Below are positions 7,243-19,377 of a DNA stretch of 64,000 bases, in pieces. The position numbers and the translations under genes were made by a program. The stretch's first letter is position 1. Every line of letters begins with the position of its first letter. The notes below the pieces were generated by a model. That model saw only the letters and a program-made list of their open reading frames with translations. It did not search any database and had not been told where the DNA came from. The stretch is from Agromyces sp. ISL-38 (GTDB lineage Bacteria; Actinomycetota; Actinomycetes; Actinomycetales; Microbacteriaceae), in NCBI RefSeq assembly GCF_018613935.1, contig NZ_JAGGPF010000008.1:119924-183923 (forward strand). Direction: 5' to 3'.

Positions 7243-8120
7243 GCGGGCGCCGCCTTCTCGCCGGCGCGTGCGGCGACGACGACATCGAGGCCGAGATCGA
7301 GCGAGCGCACCGAGTGCGTGAGCGCACCGACCGAGATGACGTCGACGCCGGTCGCCGCGATCGCCGCGACCGAGTCGAGCGAGACGCCGCCCGATGCCTC
7401 AACGACGGCGCGTCCGGCGATGAGCGCGACCCCCTCACGGAGTTCGTCGGGGCTGAAGTTGTCGAGCATCACGGTGTCGGCGCCGCCGGCGATCACGGGC
7501 TCGATCTGGTCGAGGCGGTCGACCTCGACCTCGAGGTGCGCGGTGTGCGGCATCCGCTCGCGTGCTGCGCGCAGCACGACGCCGAGGTCGAGGCCGCCCG
7601 CGGTGAGCACGGCGAGGTGGTTGTCCTTCGCCATCACGGCGTCGGAGAGCGATCGACGGTGGTTGCGGCCGCCGCCGTCGCGTACGGCCTGCCGTTCGAG
7701 ACTGCGTAGCCCGGGGGTCGTCTTGCGGGTGTCGACGATGCGCGCGCCGGTGCCGGCGACCGCGGCCACGTAGCGAGCGGTGAGCGCGGCGATGCCCGAC
7801 ATCCGCTGCACGAGATTGAGCCCGACGCGTTCCGCGCGCAGGATGCCGCGGGCGGATCCGCGCACTCGAGCGAGCACGGCACCGGCCGCGAACGCGTCGC
7901 CGTCGGCGGCGAGCGGCTCGACGACGATCGACGGGTCGACGAGGCGGAATGCCGCGGCGAAGACGTCGATGCCGCTCAGCACCCCCGGCTCGCGGGCGAC
8001 GAGCTCGGCGGTCGCCGTCGCCGTGGCGGGGATGAGCGTCTCGGAGGTGAGGTCGCCCCACGGCGCATCCTCGTCGAGCGCGGCTCCGACGACGCGATCG
8101 ATCTCGCGGCGGTCGGTCAT
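7239..8120 (-). CDS. nadC: Nicotinate-nucleotide pyrophosphorylase (quinolinate phosphoribosyltransferase)
   Basis: NadC joins quinolinate with PRPP, releasing CO2 and PPi, to give nicotinate mononucleotide. The 293-residue protein has DTRKTTPGLR at 130-139, the HRRSLSDAVMAKDNH substrate loop from about 154, the phosphate-binding EASGG at 241-245, and GALTHSV near the end, all family hallmarks. The ATG at 8120 overlaps the nadB TGA (ATGA), and the stop overlaps the desulfurase start in the same way, showing a tightly coupled operon. The frame extends upstream but inside nadB. Only small substitutions from the usual motifs are seen (RRSL for RMGL). Confidence 0.95.
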   Translation of the reverse strand: MTDRREIDRVVGAALDEDAPWGDLTSETLIPATATATAELVAREPGVLSGIDVFAAAFRLVDPSIVVEPLAADGDAFAAGAVLARVRGSARGILRAERVGLNLVQRMSGIAALTARYVAAVAGTGARIVDTRKTTPGLRSLERQAVRDGGGRNHRRSLSDAVMAKDNHLAVLTAGGLDLGVVLRAARERMPHTAHLEVEVDRLDQIEPVIAGGADTVMLDNFSPDELREGVALIAGRAVVEASGGVSLDSVAAIAATGVDVISVGALTHSVRSLDLGLDVVVAARAGEKAAPA

Positions 8121-9670
8121 CAGGCTGCCTCCTGCTCGGGGATCGATCGGTATGCCGAATCGGGCGCGTCCGAGCGGAAGTGCGCGCCGACGCTTTCGCG
8201 CCGGGCGATCGCGGCGGCGACGGTGAGCCGTGCGAGATCGAGGAGGTTGCGGTCCTCCGCGCTGCGCCGGTCGCGCACGACGGGCGCGCGCCACGAAGCG
8301 AGGCGAGCGGATGCCGCGGCGAGCCCGTTCGCGTCGCGCTCGAGCCCGACGTGCTCCCACATCACAGCTTGGAGGTCGTCGCGGCGGAACGTCGTCGCTG
8401 ATCCGGCTTCGTGCGCAATTCCGGATGCATCGGTCGACGCGCCGCGCGCTGCCTCGTGTGGACGGGCGCGTCGCGCGTCGGCTCCGGAGTCACGCATTTG
8501 GGGAGCGGGCGACGCGAACGCTCGCACGGCGCGATCGGCGAACACCGCGGCCTCGAGCAACGAGTTCGATGCGAGGCGGTTCGCGCCGTGCACGCCCGTC
8601 CGGGCGGTCTCGCCGACGGCGAAGAGGCCGGGCAGGCTCGATCGCCCGTCGAGGTCGGTGACCACGCCGCCCATTGCGTAGTGGGCGGCCGGCGTGATCG
8701 GCACGGGCTCGCGCGACCAGTCGAATCCGGCGGCACGGCACGCCGTGTCGAGCCCGGGGAACCTTCTCGCGAGGAACGCCGCTCCGAGCGCCGTCGCGTC
8801 GAGGAACACGGGGTCGCCGCCTTGCTCGACCGTGCGACGCCAGACGGCGCGGGCGACGATGTCGCGCGGCGCGAGCTCGCCGCGTGCGTCGACCTCGTCG
8901 AGGAAGCGGCGGCCGTCGCGATCGCGCACGACGGCGCCTTCGCCGCGCACCGCCTCGGAGATGAGGGGGGTGCCCGGTGCCGCGAGCGCGGTGGGGTGGA
9001 ACTGCGTGAACTCGAGGTCGGCGATGAGCGCGCGCGCCCGCCAGGCCGCCGCGACGCCATCGCCGGTGGCCACCACGGGATTCGTCGTATACCGGTAAAG
9101 GCATCCGCTGCCTCCGGTGGCGAGCACGACGACGTCGGCCCGGCGCTCGACGAGGGTTCCGGATGCCTCGAGCAGTTGCGCTCCCGTCACCCGCCCCCGC
9201 TCGACGACGAGGTCGACGAGCATCGTGCCCTCGTCGATCCGCACGGCACGGCGGCGCACCGTGGCCACGAGCGCCGACTCGATCGCCGAACCCGTGGCGT
9301 CGCCGCCGGCGTGCATCACGCGGGCGCGGGAGTGCGCAGCCTCGAGCCCGCGGGCGAGCCCCGACTCGTCGCGGTCGAACTCCACGCCGAAGCGGATGAG
9401 GTCGCGGACCCGCGCGGGGCCCTCGGTGGAGAGCACCTGCACGGCCGCGGGATCGGCGAGGCCCGCGCCCGCCTCCATCGTGTCGGCGAAATGCCGCTGC
9501 GCCGAGTCGTCGGGGAAGAGCGCCGCGGCGATGCCGCCTTGCGCGTAGCGGGTGTTGCCCTCGGCGAGCTCGGCCTTCGTGACGAGCTCGACCGTGTGCC
9601 CGGCATCCGTGGCCTTCACCGCCGTCCAGAGTCCGGCGATGCCGCCGCCGATGACGAGCACGCGTGCCAT
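8120..9670 (-). CDS. nadB: L-aspartate oxidase
   Basis: NadB is the FAD enzyme that oxidises L-aspartate to iminoaspartate, the substrate of NadA. The 516-residue protein starts with a dinucleotide loop (VLVIGGGIAGLWTA), and has the NTRYAQGGIAAA segment, the HARVMHAGGDATG-type catalytic loop (here HSRARVMHAGGD), FTQFHPTAL and GEGAVVRDRDGRRF, all typical of the succinate dehydrogenase/fumarate reductase flavoprotein superfamily in its NadB form. The ATG at 9670 lies 1 nt past the nadA stop. The C-terminal half contains a low-complexity insert (about 395-435) rich in Ala, Arg and Ser that looks like a lineage-specific loop. Confidence 0.95.
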   Translation of the reverse strand: MARVLVIGGGIAGLWTAVKATDAGHTVELVTKAELAEGNTRYAQGGIAAALFPDDSAQRHFADTMEAGAGLADPAAVQVLSTEGPARVRDLIRFGVEFDRDESGLARGLEAAHSRARVMHAGGDATGSAIESALVATVRRRAVRIDEGTMLVDLVVERGRVTGAQLLEASGTLVERRADVVVLATGGSGCLYRYTTNPVVATGDGVAAAWRARALIADLEFTQFHPTALAAPGTPLISEAVRGEGAVVRDRDGRRFLDEVDARGELAPRDIVARAVWRRTVEQGGDPVFLDATALGAAFLARRFPGLDTACRAAGFDWSREPVPITPAAHYAMGGVVTDLDGRSSLPGLFAVGETARTGVHGANRLASNSLLEAAVFADRAVRAFASPAPQMRDSGADARRARPHEAARGASTDASGIAHEAGSATTFRRDDLQAVMWEHVGLERDANGLAAASARLASWRAPVVRDRRSAEDRNLLDLARLTVAAAIARRESVGAHFRSDAPDSAYRSIPEQEAA

Positions 9671-9671
9671 G

Positions 9672-11018
9672 TCAGGCCCCCGTGGTCGCGGCGACAACGG
9701 CTGCCGGCGGCTTCGCCGCGAGCATCCGCTCGAGAGCGAGACGCGCCGGATCGGCCACGTCATCGGGCACGGTGATGCGATTCACGACCCGGCCGGCGAC
9801 GAGCTCCTCGAGCACCCACGCGAGGTAGCCCTGGTGAATTCGGTACATCGTCGAGCACGGGCACACGACGGGGTCGAGGCAGAAGATCGTGTGCTGCGGA
9901 TACTCCGCGGCGAGTCGCTGCACGAGGTTGATCTCGGTGCCGATCGCGAAGGTCGACCCGGCAGGCGCCGCCTGGATCGCCTTGACGATGAAGTCGGTCG
10001 AGCCTGCGGCATCCGCTGCGTCGACGACCGGCATCGGGCACTCGGGGTGCACGATCACCTGAACGCCGGGGTGCTCCTCGCGGGCTTTCGCGATCTGGTC
10101 GACCGTGAAGCGCCGGTGCACCGAGCAGAAGCCGTGCCACAGGATGACGCGGGCGTCTTCGAGCTCGGCCGCGGTGCTGCCGCCGAGCGGCTTGCGCGGG
10201 TTCCACATCGGCATCTGCTCGACCGGCACGCCCATCGCCTTCGCGGTGTTGCGGCCGAGGTGCTGGTCGGGGAAGAAGAGCACGCGCTGCCCGCGCCCGA
10301 ACGCCCACTCGAGCACCGTCTTCGCGTTCGACGAGGTGCACACGATGCCGCCGTTGCGGCCGACGAAGCCCTTGAGCGCCGCCGAGGAGTTCATGTACGT
10401 GACGGGGATGACCGGCACGCGGCCGTCGGCGTCGGGCTGGGCGAGGTCGCCGTAGATCTCGGCGAGCTGCTCCCAGCACTCCTCGACGCTCGACTCGTCG
10501 GCCATGTCGGCCATCGAGCAGCCCGCGGCGAGGTTCGGGAGGATCACGGCCTGTTCGGGCCGCGAGAGCAGGTCGGCCGTCTCGGCCATGAAATGCACGC
10601 CGCAGAAGACGATCGCCTCGGCGTCGGGGCGGCCCTTCGCGGCGTTCGCGAGCTGGAACGAGTCGCCGGTGAAGTCGGCGTGCTCGATGACCTCGTCGCG
10701 CTGGTAGAAGTGGCCGAGCACGACGACGCGATCGCCGAGGGTCGCCTTGGCGGCGAGGATGCGATCATGCAGCTCGGCGTCGCTCGCCGTGCGGTACGCC
10801 TCGGGCAGCGCGCCCTGGCGAGGGGAGCCCGTGGGGATGACGTCGCCCATCGATGATCCGGGGCCGTAGCCCGAGGGGCCGGCGTCGAACTCCCAGGGCC
10901 CTTTCGCGAGTTCGGGGGAGCAGGTCTCGCCGCCGCTCGCGCCCTTCGCGATCAGGCGGATCGAGCGGTCGACGGATGCCGCGGCGCGCACGTCGCTGGC
11001 GGGAGGGGCGATGGTCAT
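9672..11018 (-). CDS. nadA: Quinolinate synthase
   Basis: NadA condenses iminoaspartate with dihydroxyacetone phosphate to quinolinate using an oxygen-sensitive [4Fe-4S] cluster. The 448-residue protein has GHFYQRDEVIEHAD, the cysteine motif AAGCSMADM (Cys167), TYMNSSAALKG, HPEC (Cys327) and DPVVCPCSTM (Cys386/388), consistent with the three cluster ligands. About 60 extra N-terminal residues precede the catalytic core, as in other actinobacterial NadA. Its ATG overlaps the nrtR stop as ATGA, so the regulator and the enzyme are translated together. Confidence 0.96.
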   Translation of the reverse strand: MTIAPPASDVRAAASVDRSIRLIAKGASGGETCSPELAKGPWEFDAGPSGYGPGSSMGDVIPTGSPRQGALPEAYRTASDAELHDRILAAKATLGDRVVVLGHFYQRDEVIEHADFTGDSFQLANAAKGRPDAEAIVFCGVHFMAETADLLSRPEQAVILPNLAAGCSMADMADESSVEECWEQLAEIYGDLAQPDADGRVPVIPVTYMNSSAALKGFVGRNGGIVCTSSNAKTVLEWAFGRGQRVLFFPDQHLGRNTAKAMGVPVEQMPMWNPRKPLGGSTAAELEDARVILWHGFCSVHRRFTVDQIAKAREEHPGVQVIVHPECPMPVVDAADAAGSTDFIVKAIQAAPAGSTFAIGTEINLVQRLAAEYPQHTIFCLDPVVCPCSTMYRIHQGYLAWVLEELVAGRVVNRITVPDDVADPARLALERMLAAKPPAAVVAATTGA

Positions 11019-11731
11019 GACGCGTTCCTCGTTCGGGTGATGTGGTGGATCGGATCGCCGCGGCGCGCAGACGCGGTGTCGAAGCGGTAGAGGGCGGGAG
11101 GCCGGTGCGGCGTGCCCGCAAGGCGCTGCCCCGTGTCGACGAGGGTGCCCGACGCCTCCATGGTGCGGCGGAAGTTCGCGGGATCGAGCCGCGTGCGGAG
11201 CACTGCCTCGTGCACGCCGCGGAGCTCGGCCATCGTGAACACCTCACCGAGCAGCGCGTGCGCGATGCGGGAGTACTGCAGCTTCGTGCGGAGCCGCCAG
11301 AGCGCGTACTCGAGGATCTCGAGGTGGTCGAACGCGAGCTCGGGCAGGTCGTCTTCGTCGAACCAGCACACGTTCTCGTCGCTGACGGCACGTTCGACCT
11401 CGTCGGAGTGCACGAGCGCCCAATAGACGACGGAGACCACGCGCTCGTCGGGGGAGCGGTCGGGTGCGCCGAAGGTGTAGAGCTGCTCGAGGTAGGTCGG
11501 GGCGAGTCCCGTGGTCTCGTTGAGCGTGCGGCCCGCCGCCTCGTCGAGTCCTTCATCGACGGGGAGCCATCCGCCTGGGAGGGCCCAGCGCCCGGCGCCC
11601 GGCTCGCGGAGTCGTCGCACGAGGGGGATCCGGAGGCTCGGCGCGGCGGCGCCCGCGTCGGGGCTGAGCGCGAAGATGACGGTCGAGACCGCGAGACGCG
11701 CCTGCGCGCCTGCTTCGTCAGGTCGCGGCAT
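11015..11731 (-). CDS. nrtR: NrtR-type NAD biosynthesis regulator (Nudix domain plus winged helix)
   Basis: This 238-residue protein has an N-terminal Nudix fold (about 12-150) and a C-terminal winged-helix segment (about 155-230, YSRIAHALLGEVFTMAELRG). That is the architecture of NrtR repressors, which sense ADP-ribose or related NAD metabolites. The Nudix box is degenerate: in GGWLPVDEGLDEAAGRTLNE the catalytic RE and EE pairs are RT and NE, so hydrolase activity is probably lost. An AGGAGG site sits 6 nt before the ATG. It heads the nadABC operon, matching NrtR control of nad genes in mycobacteria, and palindromes lie directly upstream. Confidence 0.85.
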   Translation of the reverse strand: MPRPDEAGAQARLAVSTVIFALSPDAGAAAPSLRIPLVRRLREPGAGRWALPGGWLPVDEGLDEAAGRTLNETTGLAPTYLEQLYTFGAPDRSPDERVVSVVYWALVHSDEVERAVSDENVCWFDEDDLPELAFDHLEILEYALWRLRTKLQYSRIAHALLGEVFTMAELRGVHEAVLRTRLDPANFRRTMEASGTLVDTGQRLAGTPHRPPALYRFDTASARRGDPIHHITRTRNAS

Positions 11732-11744
11732 CCGTCACCTCCTG

Positions 11745-11804
11745 CTCGAAGATCTTCGAGTCGGATCGACTCGAAGTATGGTGACAGCTTACAGTCATTG
11801 TGAC
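11745..11804 (-). promoter_or_regulatory. Overlapping palindromes before nrtR, candidate NrtR operator
   Basis: Three inverted repeats are packed here: CTCGAAGATCTTCGAG (11745-11760, perfect), CTTCGAGTC-GGATC-GACTCGAAG (11754-11776, 9-bp arms) and AGTCA-TTG-TGACC (about 11793-11805, core GTCA-N3-TGAC). The first two share an arm and so exclude each other in RNA. The third is the best operator candidate, since it lies at promoter distance. Which protein binds is inferred from position only. Confidence 0.5.
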
Positions 11805-11979
11805 CTGAACGCGAATTGCATGACGCTTGTGCCCACGATGAGGGATTGCAGCGGCTGCGGCTGCGTACTACCACTGATGTGCAAGGGAGCCCACGACGCA
11901 AGCATGGTTCTGTGCCGGCGTCTGAAGCCGAACGCCGGGCACCCGAACCGAAGTGCCGCCTTACCCGAGAGGTGTCCCA

Positions 11980-12456
11980 ATGCGCAAACTGTTCCTGACC
12001 GTCGCCGTACTCTTCACGGCAGCCGTCGTTCTCCAGCTCTACTTCGCCGCCGTCGGCGTCTTCTCCGACCCCGAGTCCGAACTCTTCAACTGGCACGGCA
12101 CCAACGGCCGCGTCGTGCTGCCGATCCTCGCGATCCTGCTCATCATCAGCGCCGCGCTCGCCCGGGCGGGCAGGCGCACCATCTGGCTGAGCGTGCTGCC
12201 GCTCGTGCTCCTCCTGTTCCAGACGGTGCTGTTCATCGTCACAGGGCTGATCTTCGGTCTCGACGAATCGACGCCCCCGTCGCTGGCAGCCACGCTGGTC
12301 CTCTCGCTCCACGCGGTGAACGGCACGGCCATCCTGCTCCTCGGCGTGCTCTTCATCGTGCGCGCCCGGCGGCTGGTTCGTGAAGGGCCGCCCGCGAAGA
12401 CCGGCACGCCGGTGGGCGAGGCGGAGGAAGCTCCCGCCGCCGCGCCGAGCGCCTGA
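11980..12456 (+). CDS. Four-helix membrane protein, DUF6220-like
   Basis: The 158-residue protein has four hydrophobic segments (about 4-26, 45-62, 68-92, 100-125) and a short charged, Pro/Ala-rich C-terminal tail. An FNWHGTNGR loop after the first helix resembles the DUF6220 family, which has no assigned role. GAGAGGTG lies 8 nt before the ATG. The multicopper oxidase gene follows 57 bp later on the same strand, so the two may be co-transcribed, and its own membrane module has a similar character. The DUF assignment is from memory and moderate. Confidence 0.65.
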   Translation: MRKLFLTVAVLFTAAVVLQLYFAAVGVFSDPESELFNWHGTNGRVVLPILAILLIISAALARAGRRTIWLSVLPLVLLLFQTVLFIVTGLIFGLDESTPPSLAATLVLSLHAVNGTAILLLGVLFIVRARRLVREGPPAKTGTPVGEAEEAPAAAPSA

Positions 12457-12513
12457 TCCGGCGGGGCCACCACACGATCTCACCTGGCGCACCATCGGAG
12501 CAGTGAAGGCGCG

Positions 12514-14457
12514 ATGACCACCACGGTCCTCCTCCTGCTGCAGTCCTTCGCCGGCATCGCCGGTGCAGGGCTCTGGCTCGGTGCGGGCTTCAGCGCGGGA
12601 TCGCCGGCGGCTGGACCGAGCCGGCGCGAACGGATGACGGTGCTCGCGCTCGCCGCGGGCGGCACGATCGCGCTCGCTGCGGCCGCCGCGATCGCGGTGG
12701 TCCTCGCCGGGCGCGGGTGGTGGTTCGCCGGGGAGAAGATCGTGGTCGGCGTGCCCCTCCAGCTGGTCGGACTGGTGGCGAGCAGGGTGGGCATCGTCTG
12801 GTGGCTTCGCGGCAGCCGGGTGCTCCTCGCTCGGACCCTCATGCTCGGCGGCGCGTACGCCATGACCGCGGCCGTCCTCGCCACATGGCTCGTCGGGTAT
12901 CCGCCGCAGCCCGTCGCGACCGCCGTGCTCGCGGCCGCCGTGGTACTCGCGACCGGCCTCACGTGGGCACTCCTCGGGCACCGCGGTCGCCGCGCCACAG
13001 CCGGCTTCGCAGGACTCCTTGCCGTGCTCCTCGTCGGCGCGGCCGGGTGGTCGTGGCTCTCGGACACGGCGGCGCCGACCATCGAGGCGTCAGGTCAACA
13101 CCTCCACGGACCATCCGCGCCGACCGGTGGTGACCCAGCCGTGGCCGTGACCGCGCTCCGCACGCCCGACGACGCACCGGGCGAGGTGCACGCCGTCGAG
13201 CTGACCGCTTCCCGCCATGACGTGACGCTCGCGTCGGGCGAACGCGTCGAGGCGTGGGGCTTCGGCGGCGACACCGTCGCCGGCCCCGAGCTGCGGGTCA
13301 CGGAGGGCGAGCTCGTCGAGGTCTCGCTCGAGAACCGCGACATCGACGACGGGGTAACGGTGCATTGGCACGGCTACGACGTGCCGAATGGCGAGGACGG
13401 CGTCGCGGGCGTCACGCAGGATGCCCTCGCTCCCGGGGAGCGGTTCACGTACCGCTTCATCGCCGACGAGCCGGGCACGTACTGGTACCACACTCACCAG
13501 GCCTCCTCCGAAGGGGTGCGCCGCGGACTCTACGGGATGCTCGTCGTCGAGCCCGAAGGAGGCGTCGCCGAGTCGCTCGACCTCGCCCTCCCAGTGCATC
13601 GCATCGGCGGCGAGGTCGTGATCGGCGCGACCGACGGGCTGCAGTCGTTCACCGCCGAGGAGGGCGAGGCCGTGCGGCTCCGGGTCGCCAACACCGAGCA
13701 GTCGCCGATCCGCGTGACGCTCGCCGGAGCGCCGTTCCGCGTCGCCGCGGTCGACGGCAGGGACCTCAGCGGGGGCGAGGCGCTCGAGCATCGGTCGGTT
13801 CGGCTCGGCGCGGGCGCACGTGCCGATCTCGTGTTCACGATGCCCGCCGAGGCGGTGCGGTTCGAGACCGACCTCTCTGCGGCATCCGTCGTCGTCATCG
13901 CTCCGCCCGGCGCCGGCGCCGGGGCCGACGCGGACGAGACCGCCCGAGTGCCGCGCGAGGTGACCGACGTCCCAGAACTCGACCTGCTCGCGTACGGCGA
14001 GGGCGCCCGCCCCGAGCTCGGCCGCTTCACTGCCGAAGCCGACCTCGTGCTCGACCGTCTCCCGCGATTCGTCGGCGGCGCGCCCGACTACGCGTACGCC
14101 GTGAACGGTGCAGTGTTCCCGCACATCGCCCCGATCGAGGTGCGTGAGGGCGACGTGGTGAAGATCACGATCGCCAACCGCGGCTTCGACGTGCACCCCA
14201 TGCACGTGCACGGCCATCACGTGCTCGTGCTCTCACGCGACGGCGTCGCCGCCACGGGCGCGCCGCTCTGGCTCGACACCGTCGACGTGCGCCCCGGCGA
14301 GGTCTGGGAGCTCGCACTCATCGCCGACAACCCCGGCATCTGGATGGACCACTGCCACGATCTGTCCCACGCGGCCGCCGGGATGATGATGACGCTCGCC
14401 TACGAGGGCGTCACGACCCCGTTCGAGCACGACGGGCACGGCAACCGGCCCGAGTGA
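12514..14457 (+). CDS. Membrane-anchored multicopper oxidase
   Basis: The 647-residue protein begins with six hydrophobic segments (about residues 4-195), followed by an external cupredoxin part. All copper motifs are present: HWHG at 284-287, HTH at 326-328, HPMHVHGHH from 561 and HCHDLSH from 613, with a likely type-1 axial Met at 624. It should therefore be a working laccase/cuprous-oxidase-type enzyme using O2 outside the membrane. Membrane-fused multicopper oxidases of this kind are common in actinobacteria, but their substrates are not settled. No copper chaperone or copper-responsive regulator is next to it. The upstream DUF6220-like gene may be its partner. Confidence 0.85.
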   Translation: MTTTVLLLLQSFAGIAGAGLWLGAGFSAGSPAAGPSRRERMTVLALAAGGTIALAAAAAIAVVLAGRGWWFAGEKIVVGVPLQLVGLVASRVGIVWWLRGSRVLLARTLMLGGAYAMTAAVLATWLVGYPPQPVATAVLAAAVVLATGLTWALLGHRGRRATAGFAGLLAVLLVGAAGWSWLSDTAAPTIEASGQHLHGPSAPTGGDPAVAVTALRTPDDAPGEVHAVELTASRHDVTLASGERVEAWGFGGDTVAGPELRVTEGELVEVSLENRDIDDGVTVHWHGYDVPNGEDGVAGVTQDALAPGERFTYRFIADEPGTYWYHTHQASSEGVRRGLYGMLVVEPEGGVAESLDLALPVHRIGGEVVIGATDGLQSFTAEEGEAVRLRVANTEQSPIRVTLAGAPFRVAAVDGRDLSGGEALEHRSVRLGAGARADLVFTMPAEAVRFETDLSAASVVVIAPPGAGAGADADETARVPREVTDVPELDLLAYGEGARPELGRFTAEADLVLDRLPRFVGGAPDYAYAVNGAVFPHIAPIEVREGDVVKITIANRGFDVHPMHVHGHHVLVLSRDGVAATGAPLWLDTVDVRPGEVWELALIADNPGIWMDHCHDLSHAAAGMMMTLAYEGVTTPFEHDGHGNRPE

Positions 14458-14474
14458 GCCGACCAGAAGTCGGC
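14458..14474 (+). terminator. Hairpin after the multicopper oxidase gene
   Basis: GCCGAC-CAGAA-GTCGGC overlaps the stop codon region of the oxidase gene. There is no U-tract, so termination is uncertain. Confidence 0.35.
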
Positions 14475-14571
14475 CACAGGCGAGCGGATGCCGCGCGCCG
14501 CGCGAATCCCGGCGCCCCGTGACACTCCCGTGACACTCCACGCTCGCCCGCCGAGGAGAGCCGCCGTCGGC

Positions 14572-14577
14572 TAGGAT
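14572..14577 (+). promoter_or_regulatory. -10 element of the glycine-cleavage operon
   Basis: TAGGAT lies about 35 nt before the first glycine aptamer, the usual place for the operon promoter. A duplicated GTGACACTCC word lies further upstream (about 14519-14539). No clear -35 is seen. Confidence 0.4.
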
Positions 14578-14610
14578 CAGCGGTACAACCTCACACCGGG
14601 CCATCGACGC

Positions 14611-14806
14611 ATCGCGGGAGAGCCGGCAGTTCTGTTGAACGCAGCACTGGCCGGCACCGAAGGAGCAAGCCTCCCCGCCAATCTCTCAGGTCACACACCG
14701 CGATGAACAGGCCACTCTGAAAAGCGGATCGGGCATTCCCGCCACATCCCGCCGAAGGTGAAAGCGCGAACCTCGCGTGAAACTCTCAGGCCCATGACAG
14801 AGGGGG
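14611..14806 (+). promoter_or_regulatory. Tandem glycine riboswitch
   Basis: Two glycine aptamers lie one after the other. The first runs from GCGGGAGAGCCGG (14614) through CACCGAAGGAGCAAGCCTCC to AATCTCTCAGGTC. The second runs from CTCTG (14715) through CGCCGAAGGTGAAAGC and GAAACTCTCAGGCCC to the pairing CAGAG near 14802. The 'CGAAGG...AAnCTCTCAGG' signatures are diagnostic. The gcvT GTG follows about 50 nt later. Such switches turn on glycine cleavage when glycine is abundant. The second aptamer departs more from consensus in its 5' strand than the first. Confidence 0.93.
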
Positions 14807-14854
14807 AGTTCCCAGCGGCATCCGCCGACCGTCTTGCGACTCTGGAGAGCTCTC

Positions 14855-16003
14855 GTGACCGAACGACTCAGCCCCCTCGATGGGGTGCACCGCGCCGCGG
14901 GTGCCTCCTTCACCGACTTCGCCGGCTGGCAGATGCCGGTCCGATACTCGAGCGATCTCGCCGAGCACCACGCCGTGCGCACCGCCGCCGGCATCTTCGA
15001 CCTCTCTCATATGGGCGAGATCGTGCTCATCGGACCCGAGTCCGCGGCAGCGCTCGACTTCGCGCTCGCCGGCAAGCTCTCGGCGATCGAGATCGGCCAG
15101 GCGAAGTACTCGCTGCTCCTCGCCGACGACGGCGGCATCATCGACGACCTCGTCGTGTACCGCACGGGCGACGATCGCTACATGGTCGTCGCGAACGCGT
15201 CGAACCGCGAGGTCGTCGCCGACGAGCTGCGTGCCCGCGCCGACGGCTTCGACACCAACGTCTACGACGAGAGCGACGACATCGCGCTCATCGCCGTGCA
15301 GGGGCCGGCGTCGCGTGAGATCCTGCTCGCCACCCCCGGGTTCACGATCGAGGGCGGACACCCCGACGGGGAGGACGTGCCAGAAGCCCTCGCCTCCCTC
15401 CGCTACTATCGTGCGATCGCCGGCGCCTTCCGTGGTGAGCCGGTGCTCATCGCCCGCACGGGCTACACGGGCGAAGACGGCTTCGAGCTCTACATCGCAC
15501 CCGAGCACGCCACCGCGTTGTGGGAGGCCCTCAACGAGGCGGGCGCCGCGCACGCACTCGTGCCCGCCGGGCTCGCGAGCCGCGACACGCTGCGCCTCGA
15601 GGCGGGCATGCCGCTCTACGGGCACGAGCTCAGCCGCGACATCCTGCCTGTGCAGGCCGGACTCGGCCGCGTCGTCGCGCTCTCGAAAGACGGGGACTTC
15701 GTCGGCCGGGCCGCGATCGAGGCGGGGCCTGCGGCGGATGCCCCGGTGCTCGTCGGTCTCGCCGCCGAGGGGCGTCGCGCGGGCCGCGCCGGCTACGAGG
15801 TCTTCGACGGCGACGGTGCCGATTCCGCTCGCGTCGGCGTCGTGACGAGCGGCGCGCTCTCGCCGACGCTCGGCCACCCCATCGCGATGGCGTTCGTGGC
15901 ACCGGATGCCGCGGAGACCGGCCGCGAGCTGTACCTCGACGTGCGGGGCACGCGCGTGCCGGCATCCGTCGTCGCATTGCCCTTCTACAAGCGCACCGCC
16001 TGA
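14855..16003 (+). CDS. gcvT: Glycine cleavage system T protein (aminomethyltransferase)
   Basis: GcvT transfers the methylene group from the aminomethyl-lipoyl arm of GcvH to tetrahydrofolate, releasing ammonia. The 382-residue protein shows the family's [18 protein letters not shown], the [19 protein letters not shown] block and the [12 protein letters not shown] block. The GTG at 14855 is chosen because GGAGAG lies 5 nt upstream and homologues begin there. It is the first gene behind the glycine riboswitch, followed by gcvH and gcvP on the same strand. The L-protein gene is not in the window. Confidence 0.97.
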   Translation: MTERLSPLDGVHRAAGASFTDFAGWQMPVRYSSDLAEHHAVRTAAGIFDLSHMGEIVLIGPESAAALDFALAGKLSAIEIGQAKYSLLLADDGGIIDDLVVYRTGDDRYMVVANASNREVVADELRARADGFDTNVYDESDDIALIAVQGPASREILLATPGFTIEGGHPDGEDVPEALASLRYYRAIAGAFRGEPVLIARTGYTGEDGFELYIAPEHATALWEALNEAGAAHALVPAGLASRDTLRLEAGMPLYGHELSRDILPVQAGLGRVVALSKDGDFVGRAAIEAGPAADAPVLVGLAAEGRRAGRAGYEVFDGDGADSARVGVVTSGALSPTLGHPIAMAFVAPDAAETGRELYLDVRGTRVPASVVALPFYKRTA

Positions 16004-16043
16004 CCACCCAAACGCACGACCGACGAACCTCGAGGAGCATCCC

Positions 16044-16415
16044 ATGACCGACCAGACCGCCCTGCAGTACACGGAAGAACACGAGTGGATCCGGGTCGAC
16101 GGCGACGTCGCGACCATCGGCATCACCGACTACGCGGCCGAGAAGCTCGGTGACGTGGTCTACGTCGACCTTCCCGTTGCGGGCAGCACGGTCACCGCCG
16201 GCACCGTCATCGGCGAGATCGAGTCCACGAAGTCCGTCGGCGAGCTGTTCGCCCCCGTCGACGGCGAGATCGTCGAAGCGAACCAGGCGGTCGTCGACTC
16301 GCCCGAGCTCGTGAACAGCGACCCGTTCGGCGAGGGCTGGCTCATCAAGGTGTCGACGACGTCGCTGCCGAAGCTCCTCAGCCACGACGAGTACCGCGCG
16401 CTCGTCGGCGAGTAG
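16044..16415 (+). CDS. gcvH: Glycine cleavage system H protein
   Basis: The 123-residue lipoyl carrier shuttles the aminomethyl group between P, T and L proteins. The lipoylated lysine is Lys63 in [10 protein letters not shown], and the [17 protein letters not shown] start is typical. GAGGAG lies 7 nt before the ATG. It sits 40 bp after gcvT and 46 bp before gcvP in the riboswitch-controlled operon. Length and motifs are standard. Confidence 0.97.
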   Translation: MTDQTALQYTEEHEWIRVDGDVATIGITDYAAEKLGDVVYVDLPVAGSTVTAGTVIGEIESTKSVGELFAPVDGEIVEANQAVVDSPELVNSDPFGEGWLIKVSTTSLPKLLSHDEYRALVGE

Positions 16416-16461
16416 CGCCGGCGCTCGCCAAGCAATCCCGACCGACAGCAAAGGACCCACC

Positions 16462-19365
<2,904 letters not shown>

Positions 19366-19377
<12 letters not shown>

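Noticed and set aside
10765..12981. Long minus-strand open frame across nrtR, the gap and the DUF6220-like gene
   Set aside because: It passes through known genes in a wrong frame, including nrtR and the palindrome region, and its product is disordered Arg/Ser/Pro-rich sequence.
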